This document shows, one piece after another, positions 7,688 to 16,990 of a stretch of 64,000 nt of DNA. The DNA lies in contig NZ_JADIKC010000003.1 of assembly GCF_016905005.1 (NCBI RefSeq), forward strand, positions 941,630 to 1,005,629, given 5' to 3'. This DNA is from Dyella kyungheensis (lineage in GTDB: Bacteria > Pseudomonadota > Gammaproteobacteria > Xanthomonadales > Rhodanobacteraceae). The stretch's first letter is position 1. Every line of letters starts with the position of its first letter. The translations under genes were made by a program, and so were the position numbers. The notes beneath the pieces were generated by a model. The model saw only the letters and a list, made by a program, of their open reading frames with translations, was not told the origin of the DNA and searched no databases.

Positions 7688-10246
7688 ATGGCGAGTCCGG
7701 CTGGCATCCTCGTCGTTGCGGCGCAGCGTGAGCTGCGTCGATCCCTGTTCGACACGTTCGATCGCGACGGTCATTTCGTCGTTCATTCGGCCCGCGATGC
7801 CACGCATGCGGGGATCCTGCTGGAGGGTCGCCCTCCGCTGGCCCTGATCGTCATCGTGTTCGAGGGCGACGGCCGCGAAGGCATGGCCAGCATCGATGTG
7901 CTGCGCGGCGTGCCGGCTTGCATCGGCGCGCCCATTCTTGCCGTGCTGGACGACGGCGCCGTGCTCAAGCCGAACGTGTTGCCCGGGGGCATCGCCGATT
8001 GGCTGTATGCCTCGCAGATCGAACACGAACTGCTGGCGCGCTGGCAGCGCGTGCATCGCATGGCGGTGCGCTCGGACGGGCTGGAGGGCCAGGCGTCCAC
8101 GAGCGGCGGCGACTACCGCTTCGCCTTCGACGAAGTGGAGAGCGAGTGGTTGATCGTCGACCCGGCACGCAGCCAGCTGGTCGATTACAGCCCCGCCGTG
8201 GCGCGCAACAGCGGGCTGGGCGACCACGAACTGCGTGGCCGTCCGATCAGGGACATCCTGGCGGTCACCGAGTCGACCATCGAACAGGTCATTGCCGAGG
8301 GCTCGCGCCAATGGCATCCCGGCCGTCGACGCGCGTCGCGCGGTGGCGATCCCGGCGAGGTGAGTGCGCGCGCCGTCAACCATGCCGGCCGCGATGCCGT
8401 GGCGCTGATGTTCCGCAGCGACCGGGCCAGTGCACGCGCCGAAGTGGCGTTGGCCTTGCTGGCGCGCATGTTCGCCGCGGGCAGCGGCGACGAGGGCATC
8501 GCCGAAGCGGCGCGCCTGTTGTTCGAGGAAATGGCGCTGGATTACGTGGCCGTGTGGTCGGCCCGTCCCGACGAGGGCGGCGCGCCGGTGCAACTCGTGC
8601 AGTACTGGCGTGGCGACGAACAACTGTGGCCCGGCCCGCATCTGCAGAGTTCCTTGCGGCTGGTGCTGTCGGGCCAGGCCATGTTGCATCAGGCCGATGC
8701 CGCGCGACTGGCGCCGATGGATCCCTTGCTGGCGCAGCTCGGTTTGGCCGGTTTCGCGGGTTGGCCCTTGCAGGACGAGCGGCGCACCGTGCTGGGCGCG
8801 TTGCTGGTCGGTACGCGGCAACCGTTGCCGTCGCTCGCCATCGTGCAGCCGGTGCTGCGTTGCGCGGCGTCGCGTTTCGCGCATGCGATCGAGTTGCGCC
8901 ACACGCGCGAGCAAGGCCGCGCCGAGGGCCTGCTGGACGCGCTGACGGGCTTGCCCAATCGCCTGCTGTTCAACGATCGACTCGATACGGTCATTCGCGA
9001 AGCCAATCGCACGGGCGAATGCTTTGCGCTGCTGTTCGTCGACCTGGATCGCTTCAAGACCATCAACGACACGCTCGGCCACGCCGTGGGTGACCAGGTG
9101 TTGCTCACCACCACGCAGCGTCTGCGCGGCAGCGTGCGTGCGTCCGATACCGTGGCTCGCTATGCGGGCGACGAGTTCGTGGTGATCCTGCGTCACATCG
9201 TGAAGAACGAGGACGTGCTGCGCATTGCCGAGAAGATCGTGCAGGTGATGAGCGCGCCGCTGCGCATCGACGACGGGACCGAGCTGCAGGTCACCGCATC
9301 CATCGGCGTGAGCTTCTTCCCCGATGACGCGCCCGACGCCGACACCCTGCTCAAGCATGCGGACGAGGCGATGTACGCGGCCAAGAGCCTGGGCCGCAAC
9401 AACTACCAGATCTTCGAAGGCAGCGCCGAGCAGTCGCAGCAGCAGAACCTCGCCTTGAAGTCCGGCTTGCGCCATGCCGAACACAAGGGCGAGCTGCGCG
9501 TGTTCTACCAGCCCCAGGTCGATGCAGTCACCGAAGACATCGTGGGCATGGAGGCGCTGGTGCGCTGGGAGCATCCGGAGCTGGGCTTCATCGGCCCGGG
9601 CTTCTTCATTCCGCTGGCCGAGGAAACCGGCCTGATCGTCTCCATCGGCGAATGGGTGCTGCGCGCCGCCTGCCGGCATGCGCAGGAATGGGAGCGGCGC
9701 TTCGGGCTGGGTCTGCGCCTGGGCGTGAATCTCTCGGCGGTGCAACTGATGCAGCCCAATCTGCTGGAGATGGTCTCCGCCGCACTCGACGAGAGCGGGC
9801 TGGAAGCCAACCTGCTGGAAATGGAGATCACCGAGAGCATCAGCATCAAGGCGGCGCCCAACCTGGTGGAAAACCTGCAGGGCCTGCATCGGCTGGGCGT
9901 GCGGATCGCCATCGACGACTTCGGTACCGGCGCCGCCTCGCTCGACTATCTGCGCAAGCTGCCGGCGGACCGCATCAAGATCGACCAGAGCTTCGTCAAG
10001 AACATCGGCGTGGATCCGGACGACGAGGCCATCGTGCGCGCCACCATCGAGATGGCCCATCGCCTCAAGCGCGGGGTGGTGGCCGAGGGCGTGGAAACGG
10101 AGCAGCACATGGAGTTCCTGCGCGCCAACCACTGCGACGAGCTGCAGGGCTTCCTGTTCTGCCGACCGTTGCCCCAGCCGGTCTTCGAGAAACTGCTGCT
10201 GGAACGCCAGCGACTGCTGGCCGGCATCAGCGGCACGGCCGCCTGA
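7688..10246 (+). CDS. Pseudo-receiver/PAS/GAF-like/GGDEF/EAL cyclic-di-GMP protein
   Basis: This 852-residue protein has a receiver-like domain at residues about 5-125, a PAS-like segment at 135-230, a GAF-like segment at 250-410, GGDEF at 415-570 and EAL at 590-840. The GGDEF signature is AGDEF at residues 493-497, with an RASD inhibitory site at 484-487, exactly five residues upstream. The EAL domain keeps EAL at 622-624, DDFGTG, KIDQSFV and EGVETE, so phosphodiesterase activity is likely. Diguanylate cyclase activity is possible because AGDEF proteins can be active. The receiver lacks the acidic pocket, the phospho-acceptor Asp and the conserved Lys. No membrane segment is visible. It is translationally coupled to the unknown upstream gene. 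Confidence 0.92.
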   Translation: MASPAGILVVAAQRELRRSLFDTFDRDGHFVVHSARDATHAGILLEGRPPLALIVIVFEGDGREGMASIDVLRGVPACIGAPILAVLDDGAVLKPNVLPGGIADWLYASQIEHELLARWQRVHRMAVRSDGLEGQASTSGGDYRFAFDEVESEWLIVDPARSQLVDYSPAVARNSGLGDHELRGRPIRDILAVTESTIEQVIAEGSRQWHPGRRRASRGGDPGEVSARAVNHAGRDAVALMFRSDRASARAEVALALLARMFAAGSGDEGIAEAARLLFEEMALDYVAVWSARPDEGGAPVQLVQYWRGDEQLWPGPHLQSSLRLVLSGQAMLHQADAARLAPMDPLLAQLGLAGFAGWPLQDERRTVLGALLVGTRQPLPSLAIVQPVLRCAASRFAHAIELRHTREQGRAEGLLDALTGLPNRLLFNDRLDTVIREANRTGECFALLFVDLDRFKTINDTLGHAVGDQVLLTTTQRLRGSVRASDTVARYAGDEFVVILRHIVKNEDVLRIAEKIVQVMSAPLRIDDGTELQVTASIGVSFFPDDAPDADTLLKHADEAMYAAKSLGRNNYQIFEGSAEQSQQQNLALKSGLRHAEHKGELRVFYQPQVDAVTEDIVGMEALVRWEHPELGFIGPGFFIPLAEETGLIVSIGEWVLRAACRHAQEWERRFGLGLRLGVNLSAVQLMQPNLLEMVSAALDESGLEANLLEMEITESISIKAAPNLVENLQGLHRLGVRIAIDDFGTGAASLDYLRKLPADRIKIDQSFVKNIGVDPDDEAIVRATIEMAHRLKRGVVAEGVETEQHMEFLRANHCDELQGFLFCRPLPQPVFEKLLLERQRLLAGISGTAA

Positions 10247-10426
10247 CTTGCATGGGCCGCGAAGGCCCCCATACTTCCCCTTGGGCGCATGATGCGTCCG
10301 TGGGCCGCTTTCCTGGGGCAATGGTGGTCCTGTCGTCATGACCGGTGCTCCGCGGGAGCGCCCATGCGTTTCCACCAGCGGTGTTGCCGAGTTGGCGCAC
10401 TTGCCGCTCTGGAATGAGAACATGCT

Positions 10427-10453
10427 GAACTAGAACGCGCCGTTCTTGTCTGA
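10427..10453 (+). promoter_or_regulatory. Candidate autoregulated sigma-E promoter of rpoE
   Basis: GAACTA at 10427-10432, a 16-bp spacer, and TCTGA at 10449-10453 closely match the sigma-E consensus. The rpoE start codon is 66 bp downstream. Autoregulation of rpoE operons by their own sigma factor is the rule in gammaproteobacteria. Confidence 0.7.
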
Positions 10454-10518
10454 GCAGATCGCATCCATTCCCAGGCATCCCAGGGCGCGTGGCAGCATCG
10501 ACGAAGGAGATGGCCCGG

Positions 10519-11115
10519 ATGGGCGAAAATGAACTGGACAGTGCGCTGGTCGAGCGCGTCCAACAGGGGGACAAACGAGCCTTCGATCTGCTGGTGCGCA
10601 AGTACCAGCACAAGGTCATCGGCCTGGTCACCCGCTATGTGAAGAACCATGCCGAATGCGAGGACGTGGCCCAGGAGGCGTTTATCCGCGCCTGGCGGGC
10701 CATTGGCTCGTTCCGCGGCGAGAGTGCTTTCTATACTTGGCTGTACAAGATTGCGGTGAACACGGCCAAGAACCACCTGGTGGCCATGGGCCGCCGTCCG
10801 CCCGCCGACGATATCGCCATCGACGATGCCACTTTCGTGCCCGGCGCGGACCGTATGCACGAGAGCGCCACGCCCGAGCGTGAACTCATGCGGCAGGAAA
10901 TTGAACAAACCGTATTTTCCACTGTCCAAGCCCTGCCTGAGGAATTGCGGACCGCGATCACCCTGCGTGAAGTGGACGGCCTCAGCTATGAAGAAATCGC
11001 CGAGGCGATGGGCTGTCCGATCGGTACGGTACGTTCACGTATCTTCCGGGCGCGCGAAGCTATCGATGAAAAATTGCGGCCCCTGCTCTCAGACCGCGAG
11101 GTCAAAAAAACATGA
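10519..11115 (+). CDS. rpoE: RNA polymerase sigma-E factor (ECF)
   Basis: This 198-residue ECF sigma factor directs transcription of the envelope-stress regulon. Region 2 shows LVRKYQHKVIGLVTRYV and CEDVAQEAFIRAWRAIGSF; region 4 shows TLREVDGLSYEEIAEAMGCP followed by GTVRSRIFRAREAID, all very close to E. coli RpoE. I start at the ATG at 10519, placed 9 bp after AAGGAG. The ATG at 10510 sits directly on that ribosome site, and a GTG at 10489 would add ten residues absent from the family. The stop overlaps the start of rseA by 4 bp, so sigma and anti-sigma are made together. A sigma-E promoter lies upstream. Confidence 0.96.
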   Translation: MGENELDSALVERVQQGDKRAFDLLVRKYQHKVIGLVTRYVKNHAECEDVAQEAFIRAWRAIGSFRGESAFYTWLYKIAVNTAKNHLVAMGRRPPADDIAIDDATFVPGADRMHESATPERELMRQEIEQTVFSTVQALPEELRTAITLREVDGLSYEEIAEAMGCPIGTVRSRIFRAREAIDEKLRPLLSDREVKKT

Positions 11116-11756
11116 CTGATCATCAACGCGAAAACCTTTCTGCCGGCATGGACGGCGAACTGTCGAAGGAAGAGCTGCGCTTTCTGTTGCGCAGGCTCGA
11201 CCACGACGCGTCGCTCCAGCAGGACTGGTCGCGCTACCACGTGGCCCGTGACGGCCTGCGCCGCGAACTCTCCCCGCTCGCGTCGGAAGGCTTTGCTGTC
11301 CGTGTCATGCAGGCCATCGAGCGCGAAGGCTCGGCGAGCCAGCAAGGCAAGCGCCGGCATTGGCTGCATTGGTCCGCGGGCGGCGCAATTGCCGCTGGCG
11401 TGGCAGTGGCTGCCCTGATGGTGGCCCAGCCCGCAGGCCCGGGCGCCGATCGGCTCTCGGCCCAGGTGTCCGCGCCATCGGCACCGGCTGCGCAGAATGT
11501 GCAGCTGGCGCAGTCCGAAGCGCCTGCCGTGGCACCGCCGGGGCTCAACGTGTATTCCGAAGTCCCGTACAAGATGAGCCAGCAGGCCTCGGCCACGCTG
11601 GAAGGCGACAACGGTACGCCGCTGTATTCGCGCAATAACCTCAACCCTTATCGCGCCGCACGCTACCCCGTGGTCAGCAATGGCGATGGCCGGTACCTGC
11701 TGTTGATCCATCCGGACCAGCAGCCCGCCGCCCAGGCCGCCGCCGGCCCGCAGTGA
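11112..11756 (+). CDS. rseA: Anti-sigma-E factor RseA
   Basis: This 214-residue single-pass inner-membrane protein holds RpoE inactive until envelope stress triggers its proteolysis. The N-terminal RseA domain (residues about 5-75) contains NLSAGMDGELSKEEL and DWSRYHVARDGLR, typical of the family. A transmembrane helix spans about 87-107, and an Ala/Pro/Gln-rich periplasmic tail ends the protein. It overlaps rpoE by 4 bp. No rseB gene lies next to it: mucD follows directly, so RseB-type protection may be encoded elsewhere or be absent, which this window cannot decide. Confidence 0.92.
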   Translation: MTDHQRENLSAGMDGELSKEELRFLLRRLDHDASLQQDWSRYHVARDGLRRELSPLASEGFAVRVMQAIEREGSASQQGKRRHWLHWSAGGAIAAGVAVAALMVAQPAGPGADRLSAQVSAPSAPAAQNVQLAQSEAPAVAPPGLNVYSEVPYKMSQQASATLEGDNGTPLYSRNNLNPYRAARYPVVSNGDGRYLLLIHPDQQPAAQAAAGPQ

Positions 11757-11807
11757 TCGAAGGCCGTGTGTCGGTTGCCGCGGCCTGATCGTTCCCTTTG
11801 AACCTCT

Positions 11808-11838
11808 CCATGCCCGTCCGAACGGCGGGCGGGCATGG
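11808..11838 (+). other. Hairpin in the rseA-mucD intergenic region
   Basis: CCATGCCCG and CGGGCATGG form a perfect 9-bp stem around a 13-nt loop. There is no T-tract. It lies just upstream of the mucD ribosome site and could attenuate readthrough or process the operon mRNA. Confidence 0.4.
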
Positions 11839-11866
11839 TGTGCCTGAAACGCAGATGGAGAAGTGC

Positions 11867-13357
11867 ATGAATCGACTTGTCTTGCGTACGCTGTCGTGCG
11901 CGGTCGTGATGAGCCTGGCGCTGGCCGGCGGGGTGCAGGCCCAGAGTGCGGCGCCGACGTTGTCGGGCCTGCCCGACTTCACCGGCATCGTGCAGAAGAA
12001 CGCCCCGGCCGTGGTCCATGTCGAGGCGAAATACAGCGGCAAGAAGCAAGCGAAAGCCCGCTCGGGCGCGCGCGGCATGCCCGATGCGCCGGACGGCGAC
12101 GACGATCCGCAGATGGAAATGTTCCGCCGCTTCTTCGGCATGCCGATGATGCCGTCGCCCGAAGAACAGCAGCGCACGTCGCTGGGTTCCGGCTTCATCA
12201 TTTCGGCGGACGGCTACGTGCTGACCAACAATCACGTGGTGGATGGCGCCGATACGGTGACCGTGCGCCTGCAGGATCGTCGCGTGCTGACCGCCAAGGT
12301 GGTGGGCAGCGATCCGCAGTACGACATCGCCCTGCTCAAGGTCGACGCCAAGGGCAATCTGCCCGCCGTGGCCGTGGGCGATTCGCGCACGCTCAAGCCC
12401 GGCCAGTGGGTGTTGGCGATCGGTTCGCCGTTTGGTTTCGACTACACCGTGACGCAAGGTATCGTGAGTGCGGTGGGGCGCAACCTGGGCAGCCAGGATC
12501 AGCCGTACACCTCGTTCATCCAGACCGACGTGCCGATCAACCGCGGCAATTCCGGCGGTCCGTTGTTCGATTTGCAGGGACGCGTGGTCGGCGTCAATTC
12601 GCAGATCTATTCCAACACCGGCGGCTACCAGGGCGTGGCGTTCTCCATTCCGATCGACGTGGCCATGAACGTGGTCAAGCAGATCAAGGAAAAGGGCTAT
12701 GTCTCGCGCGGCCAGCTCGGCGTGATGGTGCAGCAGGTCAGCGACGACATGGTTAAGGCGCTGAAGCTCGACAACGCCAATGGCGCAGCCGTGACCCAGG
12801 TGAACAAGGGCAGTGCCGCCGACAAGGCGGGCATTCGTCCGGGTGACGTGATCCTTTCGTACAACGGCCAGAGCATCAACCAAAGCGCGGACCTGCCGCC
12901 GCTGGTCGGCCAGACGCCGCCGGGCAGCAAGGCCACCATCGAGATCCTGCGCGACGGCAAGAAGGAAAGCGTGCCGGTGACCGTGGCTGAAATGCCGCGC
13001 GACAAGAACGCCATGGTGGCCTCGGCCGATGCCGGGCAGCCCGCCGCCAAGGCCAGCGCCAGCAGCGCCTTGGGCCTGTCCGTTCAGGACCTGGATGGCG
13101 ATACGCGCCAGCAGCTGGGCCTCAAGGCAGGCGAGGGCGTCGGCATCAGCGCCATTTCCGGCTCGGTGGCAGCGCGAGCCGGCCTGCAGCCGGGTGACGT
13201 GATCCTGATGGTGAACCAGAAGAAGGTCGGCAGTGCGGCCGCTTTCCGCGATGCCACCAAGGATTCGAAACCGGGCGACACCGTGCTTTTGCTGGTCCGC
13301 CATGGCGACCAGAGCGGCTTTATCGGGTTGACCGTACCCGGTGGCAAGGACGAATGA
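11867..13357 (+). CDS. mucD: Periplasmic DegP/MucD-family serine endoprotease
   Basis: This 496-residue HtrA-family protease degrades misfolded periplasmic proteins. A Sec signal peptide covers about residues 1-25 (cleavage after VQAQ). The trypsin-like domain carries the triad His123 in TNNHVVDG, Asp153 in YDIALLKVD and Ser229 in NRGNSGGPLFD. A Met/Pro-rich LA-loop-like insert (GMPMMPSPEEQQ) precedes His123. Two PDZ domains follow at about 270-370 and 395-490. I chose the ATG at 11867 because it directly follows GGAGAAG and begins the signal peptide; upstream in-frame starts add non-family residues. Its place right after rpoE-rseA suggests sigma-E control. Confidence 0.95.
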   Translation: MNRLVLRTLSCAVVMSLALAGGVQAQSAAPTLSGLPDFTGIVQKNAPAVVHVEAKYSGKKQAKARSGARGMPDAPDGDDDPQMEMFRRFFGMPMMPSPEEQQRTSLGSGFIISADGYVLTNNHVVDGADTVTVRLQDRRVLTAKVVGSDPQYDIALLKVDAKGNLPAVAVGDSRTLKPGQWVLAIGSPFGFDYTVTQGIVSAVGRNLGSQDQPYTSFIQTDVPINRGNSGGPLFDLQGRVVGVNSQIYSNTGGYQGVAFSIPIDVAMNVVKQIKEKGYVSRGQLGVMVQQVSDDMVKALKLDNANGAAVTQVNKGSAADKAGIRPGDVILSYNGQSINQSADLPPLVGQTPPGSKATIEILRDGKKESVPVTVAEMPRDKNAMVASADAGQPAAKASASSALGLSVQDLDGDTRQQLGLKAGEGVGISAISGSVAARAGLQPGDVILMVNQKKVGSAAAFRDATKDSKPGDTVLLLVRHGDQSGFIGLTVPGGKDE

Positions 13358-13432
13358 GGTTGCGGTTCGCGGTGGATGGCAGCGCCGCGGACCGTGATTT
13401 CGTCGTATTCCGGTGTGGTCTGGCCGGAATGA

Positions 13433-13468
13433 CCGCCACGATGGGCGCTTGGGCCACCATCGTGGCGG
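13433..13468 (+). terminator. Long hairpin downstream of mucD
   Basis: CCGCCACGATGG (13433-13444) pairs perfectly with CCATCGTGGCGG (13457-13468) across a 12-nt loop. It is followed by a purine-rich run rather than a T-tract, so a terminator role is plausible but not typical. Confidence 0.45.
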
Positions 13469-13488
13469 AGGTAGGGAGGGATCGCGCG

Positions 13489-13507
13489 ACGCCTCGCAAC
13501 GAGGCGT
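13489..13507 (+). other. Tight 8-bp hairpin between mucD and lepA
   Basis: ACGCCTCG and CGAGGCGT pair perfectly around CAA. Its short downstream TT makes it a weak terminator candidate. It lies 20 bp after the larger stem, so the two may form one structured 3' end. Confidence 0.4.
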
Positions 13508-13656
13508 TCCGATCTCGCTTATCCCGTTGAGATGGCCCGCTTTCCCTGGTGCCCGAAGTGGCCCGGTTCCATGCGATAATGCTGGGTTCGTGTGACCATC
13601 CCGGTCATGCGCTGCCTGCGCGTACCGCAGATCAGTGAACGCCGCTAGCGTGCTCC

Positions 13657-15447
13657 ATGGAACTGATTCGAAATTTCTCCATCATTGCCCATATCGATCA
13701 CGGCAAGTCCACCTTGGCGGACCGCATCATCCAGATCTGCGGCGGTTTGACCGAGCGCGAGATGGAAGCACAGGTGCTTGACAACAATCCGATCGAGCGC
13801 GAGCGCGGCATCACCATCAAGGCGCAGTCGGTGTCGCTGCCGTACACGGCGCGCGACGGCAAGACCTATCAGTTGAATTTCATCGACACCCCGGGCCACG
13901 TCGACTTCTCCTATGAAGTGAGTCGCTCGCTGGCCGCGTGCGAAGGCGCGTTGCTGGTGGTGGATGCTGCGCAGGGCGTCGAAGCCCAGTCCGTCGCCAA
14001 CTGCTACACGGCGGTGGAGATGGGGCTGGAAGTCGTGCCGGTGCTCAACAAGATCGACCTGCCGACGGCCGATCCGGAAAAGGTGAAGGGCGAGATCGAG
14101 GCGGTGATCGGCATCGATGCCGACGACGCCGTCGCGGTGAGCGCCAAGACCGGCCAGAACGTGGTGGAAGTGCTCGAGGCCATCGTGGCGCGCATTCCGC
14201 CGCCGAAGGTGGGCGATACCGATCGCCTGCAGGCGCTGATCATCGACTCGTGGTTCGACAACTACCTCGGCGTGGTCTCGCTGGTGCGCGTGGTGCAGGG
14301 CGAGATCAAGCCAGGCGACAAGCTGCTGGTGATGTCCACCGGCCGTGCGCACGAAGTGAGCGAAGTGGGCGTGTTCACGCCCAAGCGCAAGAAGCTGGCC
14401 AAGCTGTCGCCGGGTGAAGTGGGCTGGATCACCGCGTCGATCAAGGACGTGCACGGCGCACCGGTGGGCGACACGCTCACGCTGGCGGCCAAGCCGGCGG
14501 AGAAGCCGCTGGCGGGCTTCCAGACCATGCAGCCGCGCGTGTTCGCCGGCCTGTTCCCGGTCTCGGCCGACGACTATCCGGCACTGCGCGAAGCGCTCGA
14601 CAAGCTGCGCCTCAACGACGCGGCGCTGTTCTTCGAGCCGGAAAGTTCCGAGGCGATGGGTTTCGGTTTCCGCTGCGGCTTCCTCGGCATGCTGCACATG
14701 GAAATCGTGCAGGAACGCCTGGAACGCGAATACGATCTCGACCTGATCACCACCGCGCCCACCGTGGTGTACGAAGTGCTCAAGAGCGACGGCTCGATCC
14801 TGATGCTGGACAACCCGGCCAAGTTGCCGGCACCGCACCTGATGCAGGAAATCCGCGAGCCGATCATCGTCGCCAGCATCCTCACGCCGCCCGACTACAT
14901 CGGCAACATCATCACGCTGTGCGAGGAAAAGCGCGGCGTGCAGCGTTCCATCCAGTACCTGGCCACCCAGGTGCAGATCACCTATGAAATGCCGCTGGCC
15001 GAGGTGGTGCTCGACTTCTTCGATCGCCTGAAGTCGGTGTCGCGCGGTTATGCGTCGATGGACTACCACTTCGAACGCTTCGAGCCGGGTCCGTTCGTGC
15101 GCGTGGACGTGCTGATCAACGGCGACCGCGTGGATGCGCTGAGCCTGATCGTGCATCGCGTGCATGCCGAGCGTCGCGGTCGCGACCTGGTCGAGCGCAT
15201 GAAGGACCTGATCCCGCGCCAGCAGTTCGACGTGGCCATCCAGGCCGCGATCGGCGCGCAGATCGTCGCCCGTTCCACCGTGAAGGCCCTGCGAAAGAAC
15301 GTGCTGGCCAAATGCTACGGCGGCGACGTGAGCCGAAAGAAGAAGCTGCTGGAGAAGCAGAAGGAAGGCAAGAAGCGCATGAAGCAGGTGGGTCGCGTGG
15401 AGATCCCGCAGGAAGCGTTCCTTGCCGTATTGAAGGTGGATAAGTAA
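13657..15447 (+). CDS. lepA: Elongation factor 4 (LepA) GTPase
   Basis: This 596-residue translational GTPase acts on stalled or mis-translocated ribosomes and in ribosome biogenesis. The G-domain motifs are [14 protein letters not shown] (G1), RGITI (G2), DTPGHVDF (G3) and NKIDLP (G4). The EF-G-like domains II, III and V follow, and the LepA-specific C-terminal domain ends in [12 protein letters not shown]. Length and all motifs are standard. It precedes lepB by 102 bp, the usual order in gammaproteobacteria. Confidence 0.97.
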   Translation: MELIRNFSIIAHIDHGKSTLADRIIQICGGLTEREMEAQVLDNNPIERERGITIKAQSVSLPYTARDGKTYQLNFIDTPGHVDFSYEVSRSLAACEGALLVVDAAQGVEAQSVANCYTAVEMGLEVVPVLNKIDLPTADPEKVKGEIEAVIGIDADDAVAVSAKTGQNVVEVLEAIVARIPPPKVGDTDRLQALIIDSWFDNYLGVVSLVRVVQGEIKPGDKLLVMSTGRAHEVSEVGVFTPKRKKLAKLSPGEVGWITASIKDVHGAPVGDTLTLAAKPAEKPLAGFQTMQPRVFAGLFPVSADDYPALREALDKLRLNDAALFFEPESSEAMGFGFRCGFLGMLHMEIVQERLEREYDLDLITTAPTVVYEVLKSDGSILMLDNPAKLPAPHLMQEIREPIIVASILTPPDYIGNIITLCEEKRGVQRSIQYLATQVQITYEMPLAEVVLDFFDRLKSVSRGYASMDYHFERFEPGPFVRVDVLINGDRVDALSLIVHRVHAERRGRDLVERMKDLIPRQQFDVAIQAAIGAQIVARSTVKALRKNVLAKCYGGDVSRKKKLLEKQKEGKKRMKQVGRVEIPQEAFLAVLKVDK

Positions 15448-15549
15448 AGCTGGGCCCGGAGCATCGGTGGGCCAAGGCCGCTGTTGGGCGCCTTGCCGGT
15501 CGACCGCTCCACGCAACACCCTCGTTTCCCTGCTCCTGAGGAGCTTTCA

Positions 15550-16452
15550 ATGGATTTTGATTTTTCGGCGATTCTGCTTGGCCTGACCGTGCTTTTCGGC
15601 GTGGTGTGGGGGCTGGACCGCCTGTTGTTCTACAAGTCGCGCAAGGCCAAGGCCGAGGCGGCGGGCAAAGAGCCGCACGAGCCGATGGCGGTGGACTGGG
15701 CGCGGTCCCTGTTCCCGGTGGTGCTGGTGGTGCTGGTGCTGCGCTCGTTCGTGGCCGAGCCGTTCCGCATTCCGTCCGGATCGATGATGCCGACGCTGGA
15801 CGTGGGCGACTTCATCCTGGTCAACAAGTTCTCCTACGGCCTGCGCCTGCCGGCGTTCAACAACAAGTTCGTCAGCCTGGGCGAGCCCAAGCGCGGCGAC
15901 GTGGTGGTGTTCCGCTTCCCGGGCTACCTGTGCGAAGACGGCGGCAAGCTGGTGCGCAGCGGCGACCAGAGCTGCGCCGATCCGCATGCCCCGGTGCCCA
16001 GCCAGAACTGGATCAAGCGCGTCATCGGTTTGCCCGGCGACCGCGTCGAAATGCACGGTGACCAGCTGATCGTGAACGGCGAACCCGTCGCTGCCGATCT
16101 GGTCGGTCCGTATGAGGGCGACCCCAAGCGCGCCGAATCGCGCCTGATGCTGGAAATGGGCGCCACGTTGTGGAACGAGCACCTGCCGAACGGCGAGGGT
16201 GGCGTGGTCAATCACCTGACCGCACGCATGCCCAACTATGCCGTGCCGCCGCCGCTGCCCAACCCGCACGTGCCGCTGGTGGTGCCGCAGGGCTGCTACC
16301 TGGCGATGGGCGACAACCGCTACAACAGCACCGACAGCCGCTGGTGGGGCTGCCTGCCGGAACAGAATCTGGCCGGCAAGGCTTTCCTGATCTGGCTGAG
16401 CTGGACCGGCTCGGGCGTGGCCTTCCATCGCATGGGCACGGTCATTCACTAA
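15550..16452 (+). CDS. lepB: Signal peptidase I
   Basis: This 300-residue inner-membrane protease removes Sec and Tat signal peptides. Transmembrane segments lie at about residues 5-22 and 55-72. The nucleophile is Ser78 in PSGSMMPTL and the general base is Lys156 in IKRVIGLPGDRVE. The signature GDNRYNSTDSRWWG follows near the C-terminus. The ATG at 15550 follows GAGGAG at a good distance; the in-frame ATG at 15484 lacks a ribosome site and precedes the first membrane helix by 22 unrelated residues. Confidence 0.96.
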   Translation: MDFDFSAILLGLTVLFGVVWGLDRLLFYKSRKAKAEAAGKEPHEPMAVDWARSLFPVVLVVLVLRSFVAEPFRIPSGSMMPTLDVGDFILVNKFSYGLRLPAFNNKFVSLGEPKRGDVVVFRFPGYLCEDGGKLVRSGDQSCADPHAPVPSQNWIKRVIGLPGDRVEMHGDQLIVNGEPVAADLVGPYEGDPKRAESRLMLEMGATLWNEHLPNGEGGVVNHLTARMPNYAVPPPLPNPHVPLVVPQGCYLAMGDNRYNSTDSRWWGCLPEQNLAGKAFLIWLSWTGSGVAFHRMGTVIH

Positions 16453-16597
16453 AAGCGTGACGGGCATAGAGATGTGCCCGGTGACGTTCACCGCGGCTTG
16501 GCGCGACAATGCACGCGCCAGGCCGCTACCGGAGCGTCTCGGTGGCGCGTCGCCCATACACCGGTTTTTCGCCGTCAGGCGGCATAGCGAGGGGACT

Positions 16598-16975
16598 ATG
16601 AAATCGAAGCAAACAGGCATCACCCTGATCGGGTTTCTCGTGGTGCTGATGGTGGTGAGCTTTTTTGGCTATATGGCGATGAAGCTGGTGCCGGCCTATA
16701 CCGAGTTCATGGGCGTCAGCAAGGCGATGACCCAGCTGGCCTCCGAAGGCGGAGCCCGCTCGCCGGACCAGGTTCGCGGTGCCCTGATGAAGAAGCTCGA
16801 CTTCCAGTACGTGAGTGATGACACCATCACGCCACAGGACATCACCATCAAACGCAGCGGCAATGCGGCCGAGCTCAATGTGAGCTACGACAAGCGCATT
16901 CCGTTCATGTACAACATCGACTTCCTGCTGCACTTCGAAAAGAGCGTTGCGCTGCAGGGGAATGTCGACGGCTAA
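16598..16975 (+). CDS. DUF4845 family membrane protein
   Basis: This 125-residue protein has a short basic N-terminus and one membrane helix in the pilin-like context TGITLIGFLVVLMVV, with Gly where type IV pilins have Glu5. The remainder is a small soluble domain, presumably periplasmic (FQYVSDDTITPQDITIKRSG). The family is routinely found between lepB and rnc in xanthomonads and pseudomonads, but its function is unknown. The chosen ATG follows GAGGGGAC. Whether it is processed by a prepilin peptidase is doubtful because the key Glu is missing. Confidence 0.85.
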   Translation: MKSKQTGITLIGFLVVLMVVSFFGYMAMKLVPAYTEFMGVSKAMTQLASEGGARSPDQVRGALMKKLDFQYVSDDTITPQDITIKRSGNAAELNVSYDKRIPFMYNIDFLLHFEKSVALQGNVDG

Positions 16976-16990
16976 TCCAAGGCCTTTGAT

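Larger units (their letters stand above)
13358..13656 (+). other. Untranslated region between mucD and lepA with two hairpins
   Basis: This 299-bp stretch holds no convincing gene. It contains a perfect 12-bp stem at 13433-13468 and a perfect 8-bp stem with a 3-nt loop at 13489-13507, neither followed by a clear T-tract. The stretch 13567-13600 (ATGCGATAATGCTGG) has a possible TATAAT-like element for lepA transcription, at low confidence. Confidence 0.5.

Noticed and set aside
7604-10423. Very long reverse-strand open frame covering the GGDEF/EAL gene
   Set aside because: It is antisense to a clear multi-domain protein and is low-complexity in His, Gln and Arg; typical of high-GC DNA.
13645-15519. 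Reverse-strand open frame over lepA
   Set aside because: LepA is unmistakable on the + strand; the antisense frame has no recognisable domain.
16457-16597. In-frame N-terminal extension of the DUF4845 gene
   Set aside because: It lacks a ribosome site and would put 47 polar residues before the membrane helix; the ATG at 16598 follows GAGGGGAC.
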